This document shows positions 9,056-17,364 of a stretch of 37,391 nucleotides of DNA, in pieces (the first letter of the stretch is position 1; every line of letters begins with the position of its first letter). Source of the DNA: an uncultured Bacilli bacterium. GTDB lineage: Bacteria; Bacillota_I; Bacilli_A; RF39; UBA660. Both the position numbers and the translations under genes were made by a program. The notes beneath the pieces were generated by a model, which did no database searches, was not told the origin of the DNA, and worked only from the letters and a program-made list of their open reading frames with translations. Location: assembly GCA_944363915.1 (NCBI GenBank), contig CALVVR010000015.1, positions 1-37,391 of the forward strand, written 5' to 3'.

Positions 9056-9999
9056 AATTCTGTTTGTTCCTTTTCTAAATCTTCTAACTTTACAACAGGT
9101 AAAACAATATTTTCCTGTTTACATAAATCCTTAAATGTTTCACGAAACTTATCTAATTCTTTAATAATACTATCTGGATAAATTTTGCGACTACTCTTTA
9201 TGGCATTATAAAAATCTTCTACATCAACTTCTTTTTTATTATAATATAAGGCTGTTGAAAAGGCTTGTGATAATACCGATAAAGCAACATCAGGATACAT
9301 AGCAGCAATGCCATAAACACGTTTAAATTCACTAGTTGCACTAACTATTGCTTTAACTAATAAACCTGTGACATATTCATTATACTTCGTCTTAATACCG
9401 GTTTGTTTTTCTAATTTAGGAATAGTTCCCATCAATATTTTCTCTGTAACTTCTTCATTAGGCTCTAAAACATCAATTTTTTCAAATCTTCTTAAGAATG
9501 CTCTATCTCTTAAAATATAAGTTTCGTATTCAATAGATGTTGTAGCACCAATAACTTTAATGTCTCCCCGATCTAGTCCAGACTTTAAAATATTAGCTAA
9601 ATCCATTGGTCCATCATCTTTACTACCAATTAAGGTATGGATTTCATCGATAAACAAAATAATTTTTTCTAAACTTTTTAATTCTTCAATTAATTGATTA
9701 GCAACCAATACTTCTCGTCCATCAATAGTCATAGTACCTAATAAAGATGTTGAATTTAAACGAACAATTCGATATCCTTTCAAAGCATCTGGTACTTCAT
9801 TACGTTGTATTAAATATGCAATTCCTTCAACAATCGCTGTTTTACCGATTCCCGGCTTACCAACTAATAAAACTGATTTTTCAGGGGTCAATAAAATAAC
9901 AATTGCTCTTTTTATTTCTTCATCACGAGCAATAGCTGGATTAGTTATATATTCTTTTTTGGTTAAATCATCACCATATGAGTCAATTACACTATACAT
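9052..9999 (-). CDS. Stand-alone Clp-like (D1-type) AAA+ ATPase
   Basis: The sequence matches the first AAA+ module of ClpA/ClpB/ClpC: NPAIARDEEIKRAIVIL, Walker A GKPGIGKT (47-54), Walker B ILFIDE (114-119) followed by IHTLIG, sensor VIGATTSIEYE, and arginine fingers in RDRAFLRRFEKI. There is no N-terminal substrate domain and no second AAA module, and the protein ends at 315 aa. It therefore cannot be a normal Clp unfoldase. No ClpP-binding loop is visible. It sits between a thioredoxin-like lipoprotein gene (2-base gap) and trmL (4-base overlap). The role is unknown. Confidence 0.85.
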   Translation of the reverse strand: MYSVIDSYGDDLTKKEYITNPAIARDEEIKRAIVILLTPEKSVLLVGKPGIGKTAIVEGIAYLIQRNEVPDALKGYRIVRLNSTSLLGTMTIDGREVLVANQLIEELKSLEKIILFIDEIHTLIGSKDDGPMDLANILKSGLDRGDIKVIGATTSIEYETYILRDRAFLRRFEKIDVLEPNEEVTEKILMGTIPKLEKQTGIKTKYNEYVTGLLVKAIVSATSEFKRVYGIAAMYPDVALSVLSQAFSTALYYNKKEVDVEDFYNAIKSSRKIYPDSIIKELDKFRETFKDLCKQENIVLPVVKLEDLEKEQTEL

Positions 10000-10001
10000 A
10001 A

Positions 10002-10406
10002 CTATTCACCTATATATCCAAGTTGTTCTAATTTATTAAGAACATCTTTATACTCACCAGCACCGACAATTCGATTATGAGTTCCTGTTTCCTCGCCATT
10101 TTTAATAAATATAGTTGTTGGAGTATAACTATAAACAAATTTACTATAAACTTTAGATGATTCTTCGTCTGATAAAGTATTCAAATCTAAGAAGAATATT
10201 TCAATATCATTTTTAGTTATAATATCACGCATAGTTTCCTCATAAGCATCACAAGCCGTACAAGTAGATGAACCGATTACTAAAACAAAATCATCTTTAT
10301 TATTTAATTTAGCATCAAGGTCAGTATAAGATAAATATGTATAATCTTTCCTTCCACAACCAGTAAACAATAATAATCCTACTAAACATAATAATATTTT
10401 TTTCAT
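10002..10406 (-). CDS. Thioredoxin-like lipoprotein
   Basis: A signal peptide MKKILLCLVGLLLFTGC ends in a lipobox with Cys17, predicting a lipid-anchored extracellular protein. The mature part has a thioredoxin-like fold with FVLVIGSSTCTACDAYEE, a CxxC pair, and a later YTPTTIFIKNGEE with the cis-proline. It probably acts in thiol-disulfide exchange at the cell surface; the redox partner is not evident. The start at MKKI is chosen because GAAGGTGAT lies just upstream. Confidence 0.8.
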   Translation of the reverse strand: MKKILLCLVGLLLFTGCGRKDYTYLSYTDLDAKLNNKDDFVLVIGSSTCTACDAYEETMRDIITKNDIEIFFLDLNTLSDEESSKVYSKFVYSYTPTTIFIKNGEETGTHNRIVGAGEYKDVLNKLEQLGYIGE

Positions 10407-10441
10407 AACATCACCTTCTACATTATACAATAAAAAAAGAC

Positions 10442-10894
10442 TTATTTCAAATCTTTTTTATTATATATTATAATTTGCTCTGGTTGTAAATAAATTTTTT
10501 TATTTAAACGATTTAAATTTTCCCAACCGACTGGCAAACTTTCTAATAATTCGGCAATTGTTTCATCATTATTGACAATATATATTCCAATATTTTCCTT
10601 TGGAATTAATAATCTTTGATTAGGGTAAATATAATCATCACCATCTAGGCCATTTAATAATTCAAGTGTTTTAGTATCCGTATTATATTTTTGGGCAATA
10701 CTATATAAATTATCCCCTTTCTTAACTATATAAGTTTGATAAAAATTATCTTGTTTAGGTACAATCAACAATTGCCCTGGCATAATATCACCTAACTGAC
10801 CATTTAATTCGATAAGCTCATCAATGCTTATATTTAATTTTTTTGCAATATCGTTTAAAGTCTCTTTGTTTAAAACCTCATATATACTATACAT
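10442..10894 (-). CDS. LysM-repeat protein without signal peptide
   Basis: A protein of 150 aa built from three LysM-like units: residues 3-46, 53-99 (clearest, TYIVKKGDNLYSIAQKYN...LLIP) and a degenerate third at 103-146. LysM modules bind N-acetylglucosamine-containing glycans such as peptidoglycan. No signal peptide or membrane helix is visible, which is unusual for a wall-binding protein; spore-coat or cytosolic use is possible. The ribosome site is GAGGTG before ATG. Confidence 0.75.
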   Translation of the reverse strand: MYSIYEVLNKETLNDIAKKLNISIDELIELNGQLGDIMPGQLLIVPKQDNFYQTYIVKKGDNLYSIAQKYNTDTKTLELLNGLDGDDYIYPNQRLLIPKENIGIYIVNNDETIAELLESLPVGWENLNRLNKKIYLQPEQIIIYNKKDLK

Positions 10895-10947
10895 ATTTCA
10901 CCTCAATATAGTATATTCAAAACAATATAAAAGTACAAAAAAAGCGC

Positions 10948-11160
10948 TTATACTAACGCTGTTTTTATTTCGACCACGTTTTTAGCTTGAAGACCTTTGT
11001 CAGTTCTAACAAGTTCAAATTCGACATATTGTCCTTCGACTAAAGTTTTATAACCTGGCGATAAAATAGATGAATAATGAACAAATATATCTTCATTTTC
11101 TTTATATTCAATGAATCCAAATCCTTTTTCATTATTAAACCATTTTACTTTACCTTTCAC
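10948..11160 (-). CDS. Cold-shock protein (CspA family), GTG start
   Basis: A 70-residue OB-fold single-strand nucleic-acid binding protein. RNP1 is KGFGFIEY and RNP2 is DIFVHYSS, preceded by GKVKWFNNEKG. Family members act as RNA chaperones. The reading frame is open further upstream but the family start is the GTG at 11160, preceded by AAGGGAG; the ATG further upstream has no family support. It is a close paralogue of the next gene and on the same strand. A weak hairpin with a T-run follows at about 10935-10960. Confidence 0.92.
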   Translation of the reverse strand: MKGKVKWFNNEKGFGFIEYKENEDIFVHYSSILSPGYKTLVEGQYVEFELVRTDKGLQAKNVVEIKTALV

Positions 11161-11277
11161 AATCTCAAATCTCCCTTCTAGTAATTTCCTTACATTTTTA
11201 TTATAAAATAGTGATTGTCTAAATTCAAGAAATTTAATCATACAAAATTCGACATATTTCGACAACAAAACATTTAA

Positions 11278-11306
11278 AAAGCATATTCTCAAAAAAATAT
11301 GCTTAA
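11278..11306 (-). terminator. Terminator between the two csp genes
   Basis: On the minus strand AAGCATATT, a short loop, AATATGCTT is followed by TTT. It overlaps the end of the upstream csp gene, so the two are probably separate transcripts. Confidence 0.6.
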
Positions 11307-11518
11307 ACCGAAATACTTTGATTAATCAAGATAACATTTTTCGCTTGTAAACCCTTATCTGTTTCAACAAGATCAAAACTTACTATGTCACCTTCATTTA
11401 ATGTTTTATGACCTTTTAAAACGATCGAAGAATAGTGAACAAATATATCTATATTGTCTTTATATTCAATGAATCCAAATCCTTTACGGTCATTGAACCA
11501 TTTTACTCGTCCTTGCAA
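11303..11518 (-). CDS. Cold-shock protein (CspA family), TTG start
   Basis: A 71-residue paralogue of the neighbouring Csp, with GRVKWFNDRKGFGFIEY and DIFVHYSS. It starts at TTG, 7 bases after a strong GGAAGGAG. Tandem csp genes with different non-ATG starts suggest that expression is tuned at translation. The about 215-base gap to agrB on the other strand must hold the promoters of both. Confidence 0.93.
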   Translation of the reverse strand: MQGRVKWFNDRKGFGFIEYKDNIDIFVHYSSIVLKGHKTLNEGDIVSFDLVETDKGLQAKNVILINQSISV

Positions 11519-11615
11519 ATTTAAAGCTCCTTCCTACATGCTGGTTTTTATATTATCACATTTTATAAAAAAAAATACATAATCTGTCTGGAAACATCAT
11601 TAGACTGTCTAAGCA

Positions 11616-11642
11616 AGTTTGCGCACATAAGTTATAGTTTGC
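11616..11642. promoter_or_regulatory. Direct repeat AGTTTGC x2 upstream of agrB
   Basis: AGTTTGC occurs at 11616-11622 and 11636-11642, a 20-base period. LytTR-type response regulators such as AgrA bind pairs of short direct repeats about two helical turns apart, so this is a candidate AgrA site for agrBD. It does not match the Staphylococcus consensus closely. Confidence 0.35.
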
Positions 11643-11734
11643 AATTTGTTTTCTAGTCTTATTTTCAATATTTTTAAGCCAATATTCAAATTAATTAATC
11701 TTAATATGGTAAGCTTATTTTAGAGGTTATAGTA

Positions 11735-12343
11735 ATGAAAAAAATAGTAGTAGATAAATTGATGAATTTGATTAAAGAAAATGGCCAATACGACGATATA
11801 AAATTGGCTGAAATAAGATATGGTTTGGAAGGATTATATTTAACTTTTTCTAAACTGATTGTTATTTTCTTATTAGCCTATTTACTAGGAATAATAAAAG
11901 AAGTAATTATTTTTTTAATTATTTATAATATTATTAGAGCAACTTCATTTGGACTTCACGCAACGAAAAGTTGGATTTGCTTAATATCTTCAACAATCAT
12001 TTTTATCGGATCACCTATTATCTGTGAATATTTATCAATAGACAATAATTTAAAGTTAATAATAGGGCTTATTTTAATTTTATTTATTTATAAAAATTCA
12101 CCTGCAGATACCTATAAAAGACCAATTGTAAACAAAAAAAGACGATTATTTTTTAAATATCTATCAACATTTATTGCAATTTCTTTTGTGTTTATTTCAA
12201 TATTAATAAATAATAACTTTTTAAGTAATTGTTTTATTATTTCTTTACTAGTTCAGTCATTGATGATTTCACCAACTGTTTATAAAATATTTAATTTACC
12301 ATATAACAATTATATTACTTATTTAGCAAATAATGATATTTAA
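11735..12343 (+). CDS. agrB: AgrB-type accessory gene regulator peptidase
   Basis: AgrB is a membrane cysteine peptidase that cuts the AgrD precursor and forms the thiolactone of the autoinducing peptide. The catalytic pair is visible as FGLHATKSWIC: His75 and Cys82, seven residues apart as in S. aureus AgrB (His77/Cys84). PADTYKRP and several membrane helices complete the family pattern over 202 aa. The ribosome site is AGAGG, 8 bases before ATG. It is followed after 48 bases by agrD on the same strand, while agrA/agrC face it on the other strand. Confidence 0.95.
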   Translation: MKKIVVDKLMNLIKENGQYDDIKLAEIRYGLEGLYLTFSKLIVIFLLAYLLGIIKEVIIFLIIYNIIRATSFGLHATKSWICLISSTIIFIGSPIICEYLSIDNNLKLIIGLILILFIYKNSPADTYKRPIVNKKRRLFFKYLSTFIAISFVFISILINNNFLSNCFIISLLVQSLMISPTVYKIFNLPYNNYITYLANNDI

Positions 12344-12391
12344 ATATACTTTTGTATATTTAGATATATAGGAATAAAGGAGGGAAGTATT

Positions 12392-12511
12392 ATGGCATTT
12401 ATCACATCAATTTTAGCTACATTTGGTTCATTTGTAGCAAATATGGGTAGTCAAGCTTGTTTAATTGTAGTTGTAGATGAACCAGAATGTCCAAAAAGTT
12501 TAATCAAATAA
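12392..12511 (+). CDS. agrD: AgrD autoinducing-peptide precursor (39 aa)
   Basis: A short ORF with a strong GGAGGG ribosome site, directly after agrB. The N-terminus (MAFITSILATFGSFVANMG) is an amphipathic helix, as in AgrD proteins. The signal core is SQACLIVVV, and the C-terminal recognition tail is DEPECPKSLIK, comparable to DEVEVPKEL in S. aureus. Cys23 should form the thiolactone with a residue four or five positions on. The ring therefore reads CLIVV or CLIVVV, an unusually hydrophobic peptide. The exact N-terminal trimming cannot be told. Confidence 0.9.
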   Translation: MAFITSILATFGSFVANMGSQACLIVVVDEPECPKSLIK

Positions 12512-12539
12512 AAGTGTAGAACATTAAACTACATTCAAG

Positions 12540-12573
12540 CTATTAACAAATAAAATTGTTAATAGTTTTTTTT
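12540..12573 (+). terminator. Terminator of agrBD
   Basis: CTATTAACAA, short loop, TTGTTAATAG is followed by eight T, 28 bases after the agrD stop. Confidence 0.9.
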
Positions 12574-12839
12574 ATAATATTTTCACAAAATAAGCTTTTT
12601 AGTATTAAAACACTAATACTCCTCACCATTGAATATCAATATTGGGAAAATAAAATAGTTATTTTCTTTTAATTTTTGAAAAAATAACTTGTTAGTTTAT
12701 TGTGGTGTACCTTTTTACGAGCTATTAAAATTATTTGCTTTTTCTTATTTTTTAATGTGCTTTTTTATACAAAAAATCAAATCTTTCGATTTGATGCTAT
12801 AGTTATTTAGAATTTTTTGTTCTAAACAATATTATTTTC
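12574..12839. other. Intergenic region between the convergent agrBD and agrCA units
   Basis: No gene is supported here. It holds a small hairpin AGTATTA/TAATACT (about 12600-12620), AT-rich sequence, and the agrCA terminator near its right end. A 23-codon ORF on minus lacks a ribosome site. Confidence 0.5.
12770..12795 (-). terminator. Terminator of agrAC
   Basis: On the minus strand ATCAAATC, tetraloop GAAA, GATTTGAT is followed by TTTTTTG. It is a perfect 8-bp stem 45 bases beyond the agrC stop. Confidence 0.85.
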
Positions 12840-14153
12840 TCAAAAATCTGTTTTTATTTTAATTATTTGTGTAAATATGTTGTTTATAATTTTAACTTCA
12901 TTAATTATATTATCATTTTCATTAACTATCTTTCTAAGTAAATTTAGACCATAACCATGACCTTTTCCTTTCGTAGTATAACCTTTATTAAAGATTTTAT
13001 TCGCATCAATTTCTCCAATAAAATGATTAGAAATTTCGATAACAAAATCTTCATCCATATACATAGATATTAATATTTCTTTATTTGCCTCATTCAATTT
13101 AATTGTTGCTTCAATAGCGTTATCTAGTATTATACCTATAATTCGACAAATGTCATAATTCATTTTAGAAGGAATAGTTGAAAAATCCATTTTTCTTACT
13201 TCATTTGAAACGTCTAAAATAAGATTAATATTCTTTTCTTGTATTAGTAGCATCTTCTGATATATTAATCCTTGTAAGCCACCGGAAGGTATTTTTTTAG
13301 CTTGATTATATAAGATTTCATTATCTTCTCTTTTATCTTTAATTATTTCATCAATATAGTTTATGACATCTTTGTCCTTTTTTTCAATCATTGATTTAAT
13401 TACTAATAATTGATTTTTGTTCTCGTGATTACTTACTCTTTGATAATCCAACATTTTTTCATACTCATTTAAGTTAGATAATAATGCCTTGTTTTTCTCT
13501 AAATACATTAGATTTTTCTTTTTTTCAAACATAAATACAATCAAAATAATAGAATATATTATTATAAATATTACATTTATAAATGCTATTAACGTATTAC
13601 TCTCAGTTATATAATTAGAAGTTAATAAAAAATTTAATGTAACTAAAAAAAATAATAAAATTAAATACACAGTTATATAGTTTAGTCTATCAAACATTTT
13701 TACTATTTTTTTGATTTTTGTTCGAACATACCCTATTTCATATATGAAAATTGAAGTTAAACATATAATTAAATTAATTACCGTTAAAAATAATGTGTTA
13801 TTAATTGAAAAATTTAAAAGATTAATAGATAATAAAGAAAAAAGTACCATATAAAAAAGTTCGGATATAAAAGCGATAAATTGTTGAATAATGGAAGCGA
13901 TAAATGTTTTAAAAAGAGATTCTTTAAATATTAAAGATGAAAATAAGCTAATTAAAATCGTAATGCTGAAAAATCTTAAAAAACTATTTACAAATATATA
14001 ATTAATTATGCACAATATCATTAACAAAAGTAGATAAATAATATTTATAAAATTTAAGACAATTTTTTTGTTTAAAATTCTACTTTGAAGATAAATAGCC
14101 GTTAATATAACAAAAACACTAGATAAAAAGTATATTTTAATAACTTCTAACAT
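12840..14153 (-). CDS. agrC: AgrC-type sensor histidine kinase
   Basis: This is the receptor kinase for the AgrD-derived peptide. Residues 1-210 contain about six membrane helices forming the peptide sensor. They are followed by a coiled dimerisation helix with the phospho-acceptor SNHENKNQLL (His243) and a GHKL ATPase domain with the N box DNAIEA and G box GKGHGYGLNLL. At 437 aa it has the size of S. aureus AgrC. It overlaps agrA by 7 bases (agrA first), so the pair is translated together. The order A-then-C on the strand opposite agrBD is unusual. Confidence 0.92.
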   Translation of the reverse strand: MLEVIKIYFLSSVFVILTAIYLQSRILNKKIVLNFINIIYLLLLMILCIINYIFVNSFLRFFSITILISLFSSLIFKESLFKTFIASIIQQFIAFISELFYMVLFSLLSINLLNFSINNTLFLTVINLIICLTSIFIYEIGYVRTKIKKIVKMFDRLNYITVYLILLFFLVTLNFLLTSNYITESNTLIAFINVIFIIIYSIILIVFMFEKKKNLMYLEKNKALLSNLNEYEKMLDYQRVSNHENKNQLLVIKSMIEKKDKDVINYIDEIIKDKREDNEILYNQAKKIPSGGLQGLIYQKMLLIQEKNINLILDVSNEVRKMDFSTIPSKMNYDICRIIGIILDNAIEATIKLNEANKEILISMYMDEDFVIEISNHFIGEIDANKIFNKGYTTKGKGHGYGLNLLRKIVNENDNIINEVKIINNIFTQIIKIKTDF

Positions 14154-14857
14154 TTTTGACTAACCCCTTTTTTGTAATTATCAGATACTAAATAACTAGT
14201 ATCTCCATTATCAAATAATATAGATTTATTTTTCTTATCAATTTTAACAACTCTATCTTCATTAATTAAACAAGCACGATGACTATAAACTAATGATCCG
14301 CCTGCCATTTCATTTAAATCTGCTAACGTTTTTCCTACTTTATAAACACTATTTATAGTTTTGATTAAGCATTTTCTTTCGATATTATCATGAGTAATAT
14401 ACAAAATATCCTTAATTGGGATAATATAGATAGCATTATTATCTATAATTTTAATTACTCTTTTTTTACCAATATAAGATAAAGATTTCATAATAGCTTC
14501 TTTTACTTTAGTTTCAAAATTATCAAATTTACAAATAAAAGTTAATGCCATTAATTGTTCTTTAATAATAATTGAACTTAGTTCTTCATGAGCAGTTATA
14601 AAGATAATAACACTATCTAAATCATTTTTCCGAATTAATCTTGCCATGTCAATTCCAGATGCTGATTGTGTTTCAATATCTAAAAAGTATATTTTATTAG
14701 GAAGTTGTTCATCTACTAATCGTTTAAATTCGCTATTATAATCACTAAAAATATGAGTTTTATATTCTAATTTATTGTTCATCATTATTTTATTAATTAT
14801 ATTTTCTACTTTTTTAGTTATTTCTTTAAAATCATCAACTACTATAAAATTAATCAT
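14147..14857 (-). CDS. agrA: AgrA-type LytTR response regulator
   Basis: A response regulator of 236 aa. The receiver domain has the acidic pair Asp8-Asp9, phospho-acceptor Asp60 (YFLDIET) and FITAHEE. The C-terminal LytTR DNA-binding domain (about 130-236) includes YSHRACLINEDRVVKID. It would be phosphorylated by the AgrC encoded next to it and activate agrBD. The ribosome site AAGGGAG is well spaced. A near-consensus promoter lies 37 bases upstream, so the regulator pair has its own promoter independent of agrBD. Confidence 0.93.
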   Translation of the reverse strand: MINFIVVDDFKEITKKVENIINKIMMNNKLEYKTHIFSDYNSEFKRLVDEQLPNKIYFLDIETQSASGIDMARLIRKNDLDSVIIFITAHEELSSIIIKEQLMALTFICKFDNFETKVKEAIMKSLSYIGKKRVIKIIDNNAIYIIPIKDILYITHDNIERKCLIKTINSVYKVGKTLADLNEMAGGSLVYSHRACLINEDRVVKIDKKNKSILFDNGDTSYLVSDNYKKGVSQKC

Positions 14858-14893
14858 ATAAACTCCCTTCTCGTGGTTTGCAGTACGTTAATA

Positions 14894-14922
14894 ATTTTAC
14901 CATATTTTTACATTTTTTTCAA
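14894..14922 (-). promoter_or_regulatory. Promoter of agrAC
   Basis: On the minus strand TTGAAA (14917-14922), a 17-base spacer and TAAAAT (14894-14899). A plus-strand TACGTTAAT at 14884-14892, overlapping the start of transcription, fits the LytTR half-site consensus and may be an AgrA site. Confidence 0.6.
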
Positions 14923-14966
14923 TTATTTTAAAGAAAAAACTAATTAATTTTTAAAATTAACTTTTT

Positions 14967-16991
14967 TTATAATAAATTAGCTATTTGATTAATTATAAAA
15001 CAGAGAATGATACCAATAATCGTAGGAAGTAAAAACGATAATATGGTCCATTTAATACTCCCCGTTTCTTTTTTTATTGTTAAGCATGTTGTTGAACATG
15101 GAAAATGACAAAGTGAAAAAACTAACATACAAATAGCTGTTATAATCGTCCAGCCATTATTAATCAAAATCTGACTTAAACTCTCTAAACTTTCAAACTC
15201 TATTAGTTGACCTGTTGACAAATATATCATTAACATAATTGGTATAACTATTTCATTAGCTGGAAATCCTAAAATAAATGATAACAATATAACACCATCT
15301 AAACCAATTGCTTTAGCAAAAGGGTCCAAAAAATTAGCAATATGGTTTAATATAGGCAAATTATTAATATTGATATTTCCTAATATCCAAATCAAAGCTC
15401 CAGCTGGTATTGCAATTGTAATGGCTCTTCCTAATACAAATATTGTGCGATCAAAAATTGAACGAATAATAACCTTACCAAATTGTGGTCGACGATAAGG
15501 TGGTAATTCTAAAGTAAACGATGAAGGAATTCCTTTTAAAATTGTTTTAGATAAAAAATAAGATACTAAAAAGGTCAAAACAAATCCTAATAATATGACT
15601 AAAGTTAAGATTAAAACGCTTAAGAAAGTATTTTTTGAGTTTATCCCTACAAAAAATATTGTAATAATTGTTATCATAGTTGGAAAGCGACCATTACATG
15701 GAACAAAAACATTGGTTAAAATAGCAATTAATCTTTCACGTGGAGAATCGATAATACGAGCTCCGCTAACGCCTACTGCATTACAGCCAAATCCCATACA
15801 CATAGTTAAAGCTTGTTTGCCACAAGCACAACACTTTTTAAAAACACCATCTAAGTTAAAAGCAATTCTAGGTAAAAATCCTAAATCTTCTAATAAAGTA
15901 AATAATGGGAAAAAGATAGCCATTGGTGGCAACATTACTGCTATTACCCAAGTCAAAACCCGATAAATACCTGACATTAAAATTCCGATTAACCAATCAG
16001 GACTATTTAAAAATTCTAAAAATCTTGTCAGATATTGTTCAATATAAGAAAACATATCAAACAATAAATTAGATGGATAATTTGCGCCTTTTATAGTTAA
16101 CCAAAAAATACAAAATAACATTACTAACATAGTAGGGATTGCCCAAATTTTACTAGTTATTATTCGATCGATTGTTTGATTTTTAAGATTATAATTTTTA
16201 TTTTCAAAACTTACTACTTCTTTACTTATTTCTTCTGACTTTTTTACAATTGTATTAACAATTTCATCTTTAACATTAAAATTTAATTCTTTTTTTATTA
16301 ATATGATTTCATTCTTTATTTCTTTGTTTTCTAATAAATCACAATTTAAATAATCGGTTATTTTTTGATATAAATCTTTATTAAAATTTATCAAGTTAAT
16401 AGCTATCCATCGAGGATCAAGGTTTCTAGTTTTACCATTTAATTTAGCAACTAAATTAGCAATTGTCGTTTCTAATTTTTCACTGTAACAAATTTTATAC
16501 GAATTAAATTCTTTATTTTCTAATTTATCTAACAATTTGTTTAATCCATTTTTACTTCTTGCACTCGTGCCAACTACTGGTACTCCTAAAATTTGTGATA
16601 ATTTATCTAGATCTATTTTTATTTTTTTCTTTTTAGCTTCGTCAAGAAGATTTACACAAACTATTACCTTATCAGTAATTTCCAAAGTTTGTAACACTAA
16701 ATTAAGATTTCTTTCTAAACAAACTGCATCGCAAATCACAATAACTAAATCATATTTATTAAAACAAATAAAGTCTCTTGCAACTTCTTCTTCCTGTGAA
16801 TGCGCAATTAAAGAATAGGTCCCTGGCAAATCATAAATTTTATAATTTATATTGTGATAAGCAAAGCAACCACTAGCGTTACTGACTGTTTTCCCTGGCC
16901 AATTACCAGTATGTTGATGAAGACCTGTTAAAGCATTAAAAACGGTACTTTTGCCCACATTGGGATTTCCAGCTAAAGCAATTATTTTCAT
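14967..16991 (-). CDS. feoB: Ferrous iron transporter FeoB
   Basis: FeoB brings Fe(II) across the cytoplasmic membrane. The N-terminal G-protein domain has GNPNVGKST (8-16), DLPGTYSL and NLLDEAKK. The membrane part contains the two Gate motifs, including MCMGFGCNAVGVSGARI and CNGRFPT, and ends with HFPCSTTCLTIKKETGS. At 674 aa it has normal length. Its ATG overlaps the feoA stop by 4 bases, the usual feoAB coupling. Antisense ORFs within it are shadows. Confidence 0.97.
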   Translation of the reverse strand: MKIIALAGNPNVGKSTVFNALTGLHQHTGNWPGKTVSNASGCFAYHNINYKIYDLPGTYSLIAHSQEEEVARDFICFNKYDLVIVICDAVCLERNLNLVLQTLEITDKVIVCVNLLDEAKKKKIKIDLDKLSQILGVPVVGTSARSKNGLNKLLDKLENKEFNSYKICYSEKLETTIANLVAKLNGKTRNLDPRWIAINLINFNKDLYQKITDYLNCDLLENKEIKNEIILIKKELNFNVKDEIVNTIVKKSEEISKEVVSFENKNYNLKNQTIDRIITSKIWAIPTMLVMLFCIFWLTIKGANYPSNLLFDMFSYIEQYLTRFLEFLNSPDWLIGILMSGIYRVLTWVIAVMLPPMAIFFPLFTLLEDLGFLPRIAFNLDGVFKKCCACGKQALTMCMGFGCNAVGVSGARIIDSPRERLIAILTNVFVPCNGRFPTMITIITIFFVGINSKNTFLSVLILTLVILLGFVLTFLVSYFLSKTILKGIPSSFTLELPPYRRPQFGKVIIRSIFDRTIFVLGRAITIAIPAGALIWILGNININNLPILNHIANFLDPFAKAIGLDGVILLSFILGFPANEIVIPIMLMIYLSTGQLIEFESLESLSQILINNGWTIITAICMLVFSLCHFPCSTTCLTIKKETGSIKWTILSFLLPTIIGIILCFIINQIANLL

Positions 16992-17218
16992 ATTAAATCC
17001 ACCTCAATATTTTGACTATCTTCCTTTCGGATCGCTATAACAGCACCTCTTATTAAATAAGCTAAAGGATCATTAAATGGACTTTCTAAAACACATTCAA
17101 TATAAGTTCCTTTAATTAATCCCAAATCCAGCAAGCGCCTTTTAATATTGTCGTTGGTATTTAATTCTTTAATAATGGCTTTATCGCCTACTTTCATATC
17201 ACTTAAAAACATAAACAT
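16988..17218 (-). CDS. feoA: FeoA, SH3-like partner of FeoB
   Basis: A 76-residue SH3-like protein needed for FeoB activity in many bacteria. The sequence KVGDKAIIKELN, RRLLDLGLIKGTYIE and DPLAYLIRGAVIAIRKED is characteristic. The ribosome site GAGG lies 5 bases before ATG. A TATAAT box lies at 17260-17265 on the minus strand. No clear Fur or DtxR operator could be assigned by eye. Confidence 0.95.
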   Translation of the reverse strand: MFMFLSDMKVGDKAIIKELNTNDNIKRRLLDLGLIKGTYIECVLESPFNDPLAYLIRGAVIAIRKEDSQNIEVDLI

Positions 17219-17332
17219 CTTTTCCTCTCATATTAATTAAAAAGCCCCTTTTGCTTAATATTATATGCCAAGAAAAAAGGACTGTTTGGGCACACAAAAA
17301 TTTTTATAATAAAGTGTTGATAATATTTAAAT

Positions 17333-17358
17333 CAAAAAAAACACGATTTGATCGTGTT
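17333..17358 (-). terminator. Terminator after the HTH gene
   Basis: On the minus strand AACACGAT, loop CAA, ATCGTGTT is followed by a run of T. It ends the HTH gene transcript before feoA. Confidence 0.85.
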
Positions 17359-17364
17359 AAATTA

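Noticed and set aside
12550-12625. 23-codon minus-strand ORF between agrD and agrC (MVRSISVLIL)
   Set aside because: No ribosome site, and it overlaps the agrBD terminator.
15595-15966. Plus-strand ORF inside feoB
   Set aside because: Shadow frame of a strongly conserved gene; no ribosome site.
16537-16818. Plus-strand ORF inside feoB G domain
   Set aside because: Shadow frame; no family features.
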